Assembly (NCBI RefSeq): GCF_011044495.1
Contig: NZ_CP049143.1
Location: forward strand, 1,240,001 to 1,304,000
Length of the DNA: 64,000 nt
Reading direction: 5' to 3'
From: Roseimicrobium sp. ORNL1
GTDB taxonomy: Bacteria; Verrucomicrobiota; Verrucomicrobiia; Verrucomicrobiales; Verrucomicrobiaceae
Shown: in pieces, positions 9,313 through 17,184 of the stretch
Layout: each line of letters begins with the position of its first letter
How positions within the stretch are numbered: the stretch's first letter is position 1
Made by a program: the position numbers and the translations under genes
The notes under the pieces: model-generated
Database searches by the model: none
What the model was told of the DNA's origin: nothing
What the model saw: the letters and a program-made list of their open reading frames with translations, nothing else

Positions 9313-10287
9313 ATGACTGCCCTGTCCCGACACCTTCGGTCATTTTCTGCGTTCGCTTTGCTCGGCCTTGCTCTGCCACTGTCTGCGCAAACCCAGCTGG
9401 ACCCGGCCCGTGCCGCTGCTGCCACCCCCACGGATGATGCGGCCACCCGGGCGCTGAACCGTGCGCAGGAGGCCGCCCGCGCCGGATTCGATACGGAGAA
9501 CGACTACGCTCCCGCCACGCCTGGGGACAGAGACCTTGGAGACCAGCTCATTCTCAAGCGCCTGGATAAAGTGCAACCCTTCACCGCGTGGCTGGACAGC
9601 AGCGTCTTCTGGACGGACAACGCGGCCAACGTGGACCGGGGGAAGATTGACGATTGGTTCTACGTTGGGGGTGTGAACATCGCCTGGCAGAAGCAGCTCA
9701 AGGGCCGGTTCTTTGGAGATGCGTATCTCGGCCAGCACTGGTACGCCTATGACGAACTGGACGATCTGGACTACGAAAACGGCGAGGCGAGCGCCGGGAT
9801 TCTGGTGCTCGCGCCGGAACTGGCGAATTCAGTCTTCCACCTGCACTACTATTATCAGCGCATCACCCAGGGGCTGGATGAGTCTCCCATTTATGACACC
9901 CACAACATTCGTGTGGGCGGCCAGAAGACGTTCCTCATCGACCGCCTGAACAGTGTGAACCTGAGCCTGATGAGCTCCTTCTCCCTGGATGCCGAGCCGG
10001 ACGTGCTGCGCCGGCACGAGCACTCCGCCCATGTGGGATACAACCTGAAAATCACCCGGGAATTGATGTTTTCGCTTACCTACCGCCTGATTTACTATGA
10101 TTACTTCAACCTGGAGAACCGTGAGGATTGGTACCAAAATTTCGGTTCCTTTGTCACATGGCGCCCCAGAAAGTACATGGAACTCAGTGCAGGTTACAAT
10201 TTCACCCTGAACAAGAGCAACCTCGATGCCTTCGACTATGAGGCCCACCTTGCGGGCCCGTCCATCGTGCTGAAGTACCAGTTCTAG
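9313..10287 (+). CDS. Predicted outer-membrane beta-barrel protein
   Basis: A signal peptide (cleavage near ALPLSAQ) is followed by about 300 residues dominated by alternating aromatic/hydrophobic beta strands. The protein ends in Phe (VLKYQF), as is usual for Gram-negative outer-membrane barrels. I do not recognise a named family. It is 66 bp upstream of the FecR-domain gene and divergent from the CHASE2 cyclase. In that setting it may be the pore or assembly partner of the secreted FecR/beta-helix protein, which is an inference. Confidence 0.7.
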   Translation: MTALSRHLRSFSAFALLGLALPLSAQTQLDPARAAAATPTDDAATRALNRAQEAARAGFDTENDYAPATPGDRDLGDQLILKRLDKVQPFTAWLDSSVFWTDNAANVDRGKIDDWFYVGGVNIAWQKQLKGRFFGDAYLGQHWYAYDELDDLDYENGEASAGILVLAPELANSVFHLHYYYQRITQGLDESPIYDTHNIRVGGQKTFLIDRLNSVNLSLMSSFSLDAEPDVLRRHEHSAHVGYNLKITRELMFSLTYRLIYYDYFNLENREDWYQNFGSFVTWRPRKYMELSAGYNFTLNKSNLDAFDYEAHLAGPSIVLKYQF

Positions 10288-10353
10288 CCTCGCGCTCTTT
10301 TCTTTCCCCTGAAGTCGTTCCTTTCCGTTCGTTACCTGTCTCCCGATACTGTC

Positions 10354-12543
10354 ATGAAAGCGAAGCCCCTCCTTCTTGCGCTGCTTGCCGCTGGCGCAAT
10401 GCCAGGCGTGACGGCGAACAACCTGTTCGCCGCCGGCTACAGCAAGGCCGAATTCACCCGCCTGCACAATCAGGTGAATGTGCTCAAGGGTGAAGAGGCT
10501 CCCAAGCCCGCTGCCGTGGGCCAGGAAATCACGAATATCACTTCCGTGGCAACCGGGGCAGATTCCCGCGCGGAACTGCGCTTTCCAGACAATTCACTCA
10601 CCCGCATCGGCGCGAACTCGCGTTTCACGCTGAAGGGGGATGGGCGGACCCTGGATCTGGATGCCGGCGTGATGATGCTCCAGGTACCCAAGAAAATGGG
10701 CGGTGCCAAAGTCCGCACGGCGGCCGTGACTGCGGCGGTGACCGGGACGACGGTTCTGTTTGAGTATCTCCCCGGCGGCTTTGTGAAACTCATCTGCGTG
10801 GAGGGTTCCGTGGACCTGTCCATGAACAAGAATCCCAGCCAGTTCGTCACGCTCAATGCCGGGCAGATGATCATCATGAAGGATGTCCTCACTCAACCCG
10901 TGGACGTGGATATTGCCACAATCCTGAAGACCTCCAAGCTCATCAGCGGGGATGACCTTGGTCCCAATGCCAAGCAGATCAACCAGGCCATGCTGCAGCA
11001 GCAGAAGGAGATTCAAAAGGGGGATCTCGCGGTGACCAACATGGTTATTGAGGGACGTGGCACGCTGGTTTCCCTGAACAACAACACCGCCATCAACGTC
11101 ATCAAGGGCGTCACCATTACGGACAACAATCCGCCCCCGCCCAACCCCAATCCCAACCCTGGTGGAAACGGTGACAATCCGAATCCCAACCCAGGTCCGA
11201 ACGGTCCCACCTTCACTGGGATTGCTCCTCTGATCGCCGGCACCACGGTGCTGAACAACAACTCCACGGTGTTCACCAATCCCCATGTGGAGGCTTACAA
11301 TGTGCAGCAGGGCGGTGTGATCACCTCCGAGGGCATTGTGTACAACGGGCTCGCGGACGGACTGTTCCAGAACTTCACCTTTGGCGTCACGGACGTGATC
11401 AGCCCGACGCTGCAGCCGCTTTTGAATGCCCCTTCCGATGCCACGGGCAATCCCAGCAGCGGAGATTGGGCGCTCTTCAAGTTTGAGAGGCTCATCATCA
11501 ACGGCACTCCTTACTTTGAGTTTCCCTATACCTTCGCCTACACCGAGGTGCCGCCGCCGATTCGCGACGTGATCCTGGCCTCGCAGAATGGCATTCTTCT
11601 GGGCGAAGCCAACCAGTTCCCCGGTGAGGTGCCTGCGAATGCCGGCGGCGTTGTGGCGGACCAAACCAGTGAAGATAGCCTCCTCGATCTGGCGGATGAC
11701 ACCCTGATCGACAACCTGGTCCTCTACACCCAGAACGGCAACATCGACATCAAGACCTCCAAGGGCAACGCCATCCGCGGTTACAACCAGAATGTGACCC
11801 TCGTCGCCGCGAGTGCGACGAGTGATGTGAATGTTGGAGGGGACATTTTCTTGGAGTCCGGAGGTGACTACTATGAGGGCACCTTCACGGCGAATCTGAA
11901 TGTGATCGCCGGCCGCGATGTGAATTTCACCGAGGCGAAGGTCGTGGCAGATGCGGTGAACATCGAGGCAGGTCAGGATGCTAATTTCAATGGCGCCAAA
12001 GTCATCGCCAACAAGCGGAACCTCACGGTGACCGCCAAGCGCCATATCAACGTCAGCAACAGCTCCGAGCTCAAGGCGTTGTCCTTCGTCGAGCCGAGCA
12101 AGCTCGTGAAGTTGGTAGCGCAGCAGGGGGATATCAATATCTCCAACAGTCTGGTGGAAGCGCGGAACATTGAAATGGAGGCGCTGGCGGGGAACATCCA
12201 TCTCCTCAACACCCAGACCTCAGGGGACATCTTCAAGGCCACCACCTACGGAGCCAACGGGTGGATCAACGTTGGCGGAACCACCATCAATGCCGGGACC
12301 CTCATTCAGCTCTTTGCACAAGGCGCCAACGGTGGCGTGAGGTTTACCGATAACTCGCAGCTGAATTCCCCTGTGGTGAAGATCGTGGGCAAGACAGTGG
12401 AAGTCTTGAACGGCAAGACGGTGACGGTCCCGGAGAGTACGAGCAGCTTCAAGATCTTCTCTGACAATCACAAGTACAACATCTCGGGGCAGGGGACCTT
12501 CACCAAGGTGCCGCAGCAGCAGGCGTTTGGGCCGCCGGATTGA
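10354..12543 (+). CDS. Secreted FecR-domain protein with beta-helix tail
   Basis: A signal peptide is followed by a FecR domain (about residues 60-180; motifs DSRAELRFPDNSLTRIGANS and AVTGTTVLFEY), then a Pro/Asn/Gly linker of PNPNPG repeats near 258-285. The C-terminal 350 residues are made of repeated short strands such as NLNVIAGRDVNF and KLVAQQGDINIS, similar to filamentous-haemagglutinin-type right-handed beta-helices. FecR domains of this type are extracytoplasmic and often accompany CHASE2 receptors. It lies downstream of a beta-barrel gene and ends in a strong terminator. The protein is probably exported and surface or periplasmic; its ligand is unknown. Confidence 0.8.
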   Translation: MKAKPLLLALLAAGAMPGVTANNLFAAGYSKAEFTRLHNQVNVLKGEEAPKPAAVGQEITNITSVATGADSRAELRFPDNSLTRIGANSRFTLKGDGRTLDLDAGVMMLQVPKKMGGAKVRTAAVTAAVTGTTVLFEYLPGGFVKLICVEGSVDLSMNKNPSQFVTLNAGQMIIMKDVLTQPVDVDIATILKTSKLISGDDLGPNAKQINQAMLQQQKEIQKGDLAVTNMVIEGRGTLVSLNNNTAINVIKGVTITDNNPPPPNPNPNPGGNGDNPNPNPGPNGPTFTGIAPLIAGTTVLNNNSTVFTNPHVEAYNVQQGGVITSEGIVYNGLADGLFQNFTFGVTDVISPTLQPLLNAPSDATGNPSSGDWALFKFERLIINGTPYFEFPYTFAYTEVPPPIRDVILASQNGILLGEANQFPGEVPANAGGVVADQTSEDSLLDLADDTLIDNLVLYTQNGNIDIKTSKGNAIRGYNQNVTLVAASATSDVNVGGDIFLESGGDYYEGTFTANLNVIAGRDVNFTEAKVVADAVNIEAGQDANFNGAKVIANKRNLTVTAKRHINVSNSSELKALSFVEPSKLVKLVAQQGDINISNSLVEARNIEMEALAGNIHLLNTQTSGDIFKATTYGANGWINVGGTTINAGTLIQLFAQGANGGVRFTDNSQLNSPVVKIVGKTVEVLNGKTVTVPESTSSFKIFSDNHKYNISGQGTFTKVPQQQAFGPPD

Positions 12544-12569
12544 GGTTGGGGTAGACTTACATAATAAAA

Positions 12570-13016
12570 GCCTGGTCTCCTGATCGGGCTGGGGTTGGCG
12601 GGTTTCTCAACCCGCCAATTTTTTTGTGATGGTTGCCGGGCAGCGTGAATGTCCCCAGTTATCCTCACAGTCAGTCACAATGCGAAACGAATACTTGAGC
12701 CCCTGAGGCACCATTCGCGCTGAGTGATAGCGCCCCTCCACGCCAATGGGACGGTAGGGATGCGCTCCTGCGCGTCCGTAGATCGCGGGCGGAGGTGGAG
12801 GGAGATGCCACGTGGCGAGGCCGTTTGTCCCCCAGCTCCACACCGCCTCCGCCCACTTAAAGTGGGACGCGCACGAGCGCATCCCTGCCGCATCTTTGGT
12901 GGAAGGACGTTCGCCTTGAAGGGCTTGGTCCGCGGAACTGCTTCAACGTGCTGCATCGACTAGGTGAATGGCGGGTTGGAAAACCCGCCGGCCACTGTCC
13001 GGTCAGGAGACCCGAC
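12570..13016. repeat. Element C: nested long inverted repeat
   Basis: The outer arms (12570-12616 and 12970-13016) are reverse complements at about 37 of 47 positions by eye. Each arm contains its own short hairpin built from GGCGGGTT/AACCCGCC. A second inverted pair lies inside (12753-12777 and 12865-12889, 23 of 25 matching). The element fills the whole gap between the FecR gene and the convergent sulfatase gene. No credible coding sequence lies inside. Confidence 0.8.
12595..12625 (+). terminator. Terminator after the FecR-domain gene
   Basis: A perfect 10 bp stem (12595-12604 with 12609-12618) with a TCTC loop runs into seven T. It also forms part of the left arm of the surrounding inverted-repeat element. 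Confidence 0.9.
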
Positions 13017-13019
13017 TTC

Positions 13020-14453
13020 CTACTCTGCGTCGTCCTGCTTTTTCTTCTTGGCGGCTTTGCCCTTGCCCTTCTCCTTGCCTTCGCCCTTGGAGGTCACGGA
13101 TGGCTGGTTTTCCTTGGGCAACCACTTGGCGAATTCGGCTTTCTTCTCGGCGAAGTTGGAGTCGCCGGCGAGGTTCTTGTACTCCAGGGGGTCCTTGGTT
13201 TCGTCGTAGAGTTCCTCGTCGCCGTTCTCATAACGGATGTAGCGCCAGCCCTCGGAGCGCACTCCGTGGTTGCTGAACAGATGGGTCGTGAGCGCGGGGG
13301 TATCCCAGGCGGACTTGGGATCGGCCAGCAGGGACTTGATGCTCTTGCCTTCCACATGCGCCGGTGTCGGGATGCCTGCGAGGTCGCACAGGGTGGGGTA
13401 GATGGTCATGTAGTCCACGGTGCGCTCGCACAGGCTGTCCGGCTTGGTCAGGCCGGGGACGACCCAGAGCAGGGGAGCGCGGGTGGACTCCTCCCAGAGG
13501 GCGAATTTCCTCCAGTGCTGCTTCTCACCGAGGTGCCAGCCGTGGTCGCCCCAGAAGACGATGATGGTGTTGTCCTTCATCGGGGACTTGTCATAGGCCT
13601 CCATGAGACGGCCGATGTTCATGTCGGTGTAGCTGATGGCAGCGAGGTAGCCCTGCACGGCTTCCTTCCAGCGTCCGCTTTTCAGCATGGCGGCATGGTC
13701 GCCTTCGGGCTTGGCCATCCGCACCCCGGCAGGCGGGATGTCATCGAGATCGCTTTCGAGATGCGGGGGCAGCTCAATCTGGTCCAGCGGGTGCATGTCG
13801 TAGTACTTCTGCGGGACATTCCAGGGCATGTGCGGTTTGTGCAGGCCGCAGGCGATGAAGACGGGCTTGTCGTGCTTCTTGCCGAGCTGTTCGATGGCGT
13901 AGTCGGTGATGCCCCAGTCGGAGATATCGGAGTCTGCGCAGTCGAGCGGGGCGAACTTGATGCCGCCCACGCCATCGCTGCCCTGGGGTTTGGGTTCCTT
14001 GCCCTTCTCCTTGGGGTATTCTTCCCACTCGCTGGTCCGGTCGAAGCCGCCGTGGTAGATTTTGCCTGCGCCGCAGGTGAAGTAGCCGGCGTTGCGGAAG
14101 GTGGTGATGAGGGTCTTGTCCTCTGGGATGACCGTGCGCCAGTCGTCGTTGTTGCTATACACGCCTGTGGTGCTGGGGCGCATGCCGGACATGAGGGCCG
14201 CGCGAGAGGGATTGCAGACGGGGGCGGCGCAGTAGCTGCGGGTGAAACGCACGCCGCGAGCTGCGAGCTTGTCGATGTTGGGCGTGATGGTTTGCTTGTT
14301 ACGCCCCAGGTAGCCGACCCAGTGGTTCAGGTCATCGATGGCGATGAAGAGAATGTTGGGCTTGGCTTTCGAAGGCGGGGGAGTGGTCTCCGCTGCGGCA
14401 ACGGGAAGGATGCCGCTCGCCAGGAGCGCCAAGGTGGCAAGAATGCGTTTCAT
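13020..14453 (-). CDS. Exported sulfatase (iduronate-2-sulfatase-like)
   Basis: A 477-residue exported sulfatase of the alkaline-phosphatase superfamily. A signal peptide (about 1-20) precedes IAIDDLNHWVG with metal-binding aspartates. The modification motif CNPSR supplies the cysteine that an anaerobic or FGE-type maturase converts to formylglycine. HKPHMPW and GDHGWHLGEKQHW complete the active site and are closest to iduronate-2-sulfatase-type enzymes. The ATG at 14453 is chosen because the frame upstream runs into a family B repeat. The C-terminus is Lys/Glu-rich. It probably removes sulfate from a sulfated polysaccharide in the periplasm, as is common in Verrucomicrobia. Confidence 0.92.
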   Translation of the reverse strand: MKRILATLALLASGILPVAAAETTPPPSKAKPNILFIAIDDLNHWVGYLGRNKQTITPNIDKLAARGVRFTRSYCAAPVCNPSRAALMSGMRPSTTGVYSNNDDWRTVIPEDKTLITTFRNAGYFTCGAGKIYHGGFDRTSEWEEYPKEKGKEPKPQGSDGVGGIKFAPLDCADSDISDWGITDYAIEQLGKKHDKPVFIACGLHKPHMPWNVPQKYYDMHPLDQIELPPHLESDLDDIPPAGVRMAKPEGDHAAMLKSGRWKEAVQGYLAAISYTDMNIGRLMEAYDKSPMKDNTIIVFWGDHGWHLGEKQHWRKFALWEESTRAPLLWVVPGLTKPDSLCERTVDYMTIYPTLCDLAGIPTPAHVEGKSIKSLLADPKSAWDTPALTTHLFSNHGVRSEGWRYIRYENGDEELYDETKDPLEYKNLAGDSNFAEKKAEFAKWLPKENQPSVTSKGEGKEKGKGKAAKKKKQDDAE

Positions 14454-14547
14454 CCCTGCCAGACGAAGGGCGGGGAGGGGATGTTGCAGCAATCTTATAC
14501 TAGCAGGAGTGCAAAATGGGTCTTGTGCAGGGAGCGAAGGGCCCGGC

Positions 14548-14712
14548 AAAGGAGCGTGGACACTCTTGTCCGCCGTTCTGTAGCACAGCGATTTCCATCT
14601 TGTGGAAGCTGCGTGTGACATCTCTGAAGCAGCTGGTGGAATGCTGCCTTGCCTGCCGAATGAAAGAGGGTGGTGTATCAGGGGTAGCGGACAAGAGTGT
14701 CCGCGCTCCTTT
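14548..14712. repeat. Family B inverted-repeat element, copy 1
   Basis: Arms at 14548-14573 and 14687-14712 are reverse complements at 25 of 26 positions. Each contains GGACACTCTTGTCC or a close variant, itself a near-palindrome. The interior (CTCTGAAGCAGCTGGTGGAA region) is shared with copies near 32.0 and 43.6 kb. It occupies the 317 bp gap between the divergent sulfatase start and the end of proA, which otherwise shows nothing recognisable. Confidence 0.88.
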
Positions 14713-14770
14713 GGAAGCGCGGCGTCTCACCGCGAATCCAACTGCTCCATACGCAGACACAGCACCATTA

Positions 14771-16036
14771 CTACGCCCGCACCTGCCCAGTACCGGTCAC
14801 GAGGTACTTGTAGCTGCACAGCTCTGCGAGGCCCATGGGGCCGCGTGCGTGGAGCTTGTCGGTGCTGATGCCGATTTCCGCGCCGAAGCCGAACTCACCA
14901 CCGTCGTTGAAGCGCGTGCTGGCGTTCCAGAGCACCACGGCGCTGTCCACTTCGTGCATGAACTGTTTGGCCACGGACTCGGTTTCCGTCACCACGGTAT
15001 CCGTGTGGCGGGAACCGTGGGTGTTGATGTGGGCGATGGCTTCATCCACGCCCTTCACCGTTTTGGCGGAGAGGATTAGGTCGAGGTATTCCGTGTTCCA
15101 GTCCTCCTCGGTGGCAGCCTTGGCGCCGGGCCAGTATTTCTGCAGCGTGGCGTCAGCGCGCACTTCTACGCCCTGATGGCGCAGCAGGTCGGCGAGGGTG
15201 GCGGCGAAACCTTCGGCAATTGCCTCATGCACCAGCACGGATTCCACCGCGTTGCAGGCGCTCGGCTTCTGGACCTTGCCATTGATGATGAGGTCGGCGG
15301 CCATCTCGAAGCTGGCGTCCTCATGCACGTACACGTGGCACACGCCGTCGTAGTGCTTGATGACGGGCATGCGGGCCTCCTTCACCACACGCTCGATGAG
15401 CCCCTTGCCACCACGGGGGATGATGAGGTCGAGGTACTGGTCCATCTGGGCCAGGTGGGTCACGCTCTCGCGGTCCGTGAAGGGGATAAGCTGGATGCTG
15501 TCCGCAGGCAGGCCGGCGCGCTCGCCGCCCTTCTGCAGGGCATCGGCCAGCGCGGTGTTGGAGTGGATGGCCTCCGAGCCGCCGCGCAAAATGGTGGCAT
15601 TGCCCGTCTTGAAGCAGAGCACTGCGGCGTCGCTGGTCACATTGGGGCGGGATTCGTAGATGATGCCGATGACCCCGATGGGCACCCGCTCCTTGCGAAA
15701 CTTCAGGCCGTTGGGGCGGGTCCATTCGCCCAGCACCTCGCCCACGGGGTCGGGCAGGTCAGCCACCTGTTCGATGGCTATGGCGATGGCTTCCAAGGAC
15801 TTCGGGTTCAGCTCCAGGCGCTGCACCATGGGCTTGGAAAGGCCCTTCTGCTCTGCGGTGGCGATGTCCTTGGCATTGGCCTCCAGGATGGTCTTCTGGC
15901 GACTGCGCACCTCCGCTGCCATGGCGCGGAGCACGTTGTTCTTCTGCTCCGAGGTCAGCTTGACGAGTTCACGCGAGGCCGCCCGGGCGCGGGCACCCAT
16001 TTCGAGGATGCGGCTCTGGATTTCTTGGGAGGTCAT
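14771..16036 (-). CDS. proA: Gamma-glutamyl phosphate reductase
   Basis: ProA reduces gamma-glutamyl phosphate to glutamate-5-semialdehyde with NADPH, the second step of proline synthesis. The 421-residue length is standard. Diagnostic segments include RVPIGVIGIIYESRPNVT, LRGGSEAIHSN, and KVQKPSACNAVES carrying the catalytic cysteine. It follows proB by 102 bp in the same orientation, so the two form a proBA operon. Confidence 0.96.
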   Translation of the reverse strand: MTSQEIQSRILEMGARARAASRELVKLTSEQKNNVLRAMAAEVRSRQKTILEANAKDIATAEQKGLSKPMVQRLELNPKSLEAIAIAIEQVADLPDPVGEVLGEWTRPNGLKFRKERVPIGVIGIIYESRPNVTSDAAVLCFKTGNATILRGGSEAIHSNTALADALQKGGERAGLPADSIQLIPFTDRESVTHLAQMDQYLDLIIPRGGKGLIERVVKEARMPVIKHYDGVCHVYVHEDASFEMAADLIINGKVQKPSACNAVESVLVHEAIAEGFAATLADLLRHQGVEVRADATLQKYWPGAKAATEEDWNTEYLDLILSAKTVKGVDEAIAHINTHGSRHTDTVVTETESVAKQFMHEVDSAVVLWNASTRFNDGGEFGFGAEIGISTDKLHARGPMGLAELCSYKYLVTGTGQVRA

Positions 16037-16104
16037 GACTGTTCGTGAAGACGGGCTGGTGGGCAGGAAAAGAAAGGGGATAAAGCTGGGAAGGATACGT
16101 GCCG

Positions 16105-16130
16105 TGGGCGCTCCCGGAGCAGAGCGCCCA
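16105..16130 (-). other. Intercistronic stem-loop between proB and proA
   Basis: TGGGCGCTC (16105-16113) and GAGCGCCCA (16122-16130) form a perfect 9 bp stem in the 102 bp proB-proA gap. No T-run follows on the minus strand, so it looks like an mRNA-stability or partial-attenuation hairpin rather than a full terminator. Confidence 0.55.
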
Positions 16131-16138
16131 TCGGTTGG

Positions 16139-16912
16139 TTACGCAGGAAGCGGGAAGCGCGTGCCCACGCCGCCACCTTCCACCAAGTCCGCAAGCTGCT
16201 CCGGGTGACGGCCGCTCGCGATGATGCAGGGAATGCCCCCCTGCACGGCATCTTGCACGGCGCGCAGCTTGGAGGTCATTCCGCCGACGGAGAGCGAGCC
16301 CTTGACTTCCTCAGCCAGGTGCAGGCAGTCCTCCACGTTCGCCACCACCGGCACGATTTCCACGGAGCCGCTGTCCTTCAGGTTCATGAGGCCGGGCACG
16401 CTGGTCAGCAGGATGAGCAAGTCCGCCTTCCAGAGCAGGGCCACGCGGGCGGAGAGTTTGTCATTGTCGCCAAAGCGCAGTTCCTCGACCGCCACGGAGT
16501 CATTTTCATTAATGATGGGAATCACATTATCGGACTCCAGCAGCCGGAGGAGGGTGGCTTTCACCTTTTCTGCACGGTCCTGACTCTCAAGATCTGCATG
16601 GGTGAGAAGCAGTTGTCCCACGTTCAATCCGTGTCCACGGAGGAAACTTTGATACGTGTGCATGAGCATCGTTTGTCCCACAGCGGCACAGGCTTGCAGG
16701 GTGACCATGTCCTGGGGACGCTCCTTGAAGCCCATGGCTTTCAGGCCCGAGGCGACCGCGCCGCTGCTCACCACCACGACATCGTGCCCGCGCCGCTTCA
16801 GTTCCGCGATGGCCTGCACCAGTTTGCAGAGCTGTTCTTCATCCGTTTCCGCGCGATCGGTGCGCGTGAGAATGCCACTGCCGAACTTCAGGATGATCTT
16901 CTTGCTGCTCAT
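16139..16912 (-). CDS. proB: Glutamate 5-kinase lacking the PUA domain
   Basis: ProB phosphorylates glutamate to start proline synthesis. The amino-acid kinase fold is clear: KKIILKFGSGIL near the start, VVVSSGAVASGLKAMG, INENDSVAVEELRFGDNDKLSA and GSLSVGGMTSKLRA. From the ATG at 16912 the protein is 257 residues. The usual C-terminal PUA domain (giving about 370 residues in E. coli) is absent, a known shorter architecture that may alter proline feedback. It is the first gene of proBA and is divergent from the TPR gene. Confidence 0.94.
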   Translation of the reverse strand: MSSKKIILKFGSGILTRTDRAETDEEQLCKLVQAIAELKRRGHDVVVVSSGAVASGLKAMGFKERPQDMVTLQACAAVGQTMLMHTYQSFLRGHGLNVGQLLLTHADLESQDRAEKVKATLLRLLESDNVIPIINENDSVAVEELRFGDNDKLSARVALLWKADLLILLTSVPGLMNLKDSGSVEIVPVVANVEDCLHLAEEVKGSLSVGGMTSKLRAVQDAVQGGIPCIIASGRHPEQLADLVEGGGVGTRFPLPA

Positions 16913-17184
16913 GATTTGGGAAAAGGGGCTACAGCATGACAAGCGCAGCCTTATTTGCAACCTTTCGCCGAATCCGTGTCTAAGGTTCTGTCGGCTACTT
17001 CGTTGTGCCTCGTTTAGCCAAACCAGGCCCTAAAATCGTATCCACCGAGCTGTTTATTTTTTTCTCGCCAAACCAATGCTTGGTGGTTAAAAAACCGGCC
17101 CCCGCCATAAAAATTGCCTTGCTGATCCAATGCCCGTCCCGTCAGAATGACACCCTACGCCCTTGTCTTCTGACAGAGTGCTCT

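Noticed and set aside
10594-12201. A 535-codon open frame on the minus strand opposite the FecR gene
   Set aside because: A shadow of the FecR/beta-helix gene; no motif, signal or sensible start.
12948-14618. A 556-codon open frame on the plus strand opposite the sulfatase gene
   Set aside because: It is the antisense of a clear sulfatase with CNPSR and signal peptide. The translated sequence has no recognisable fold.
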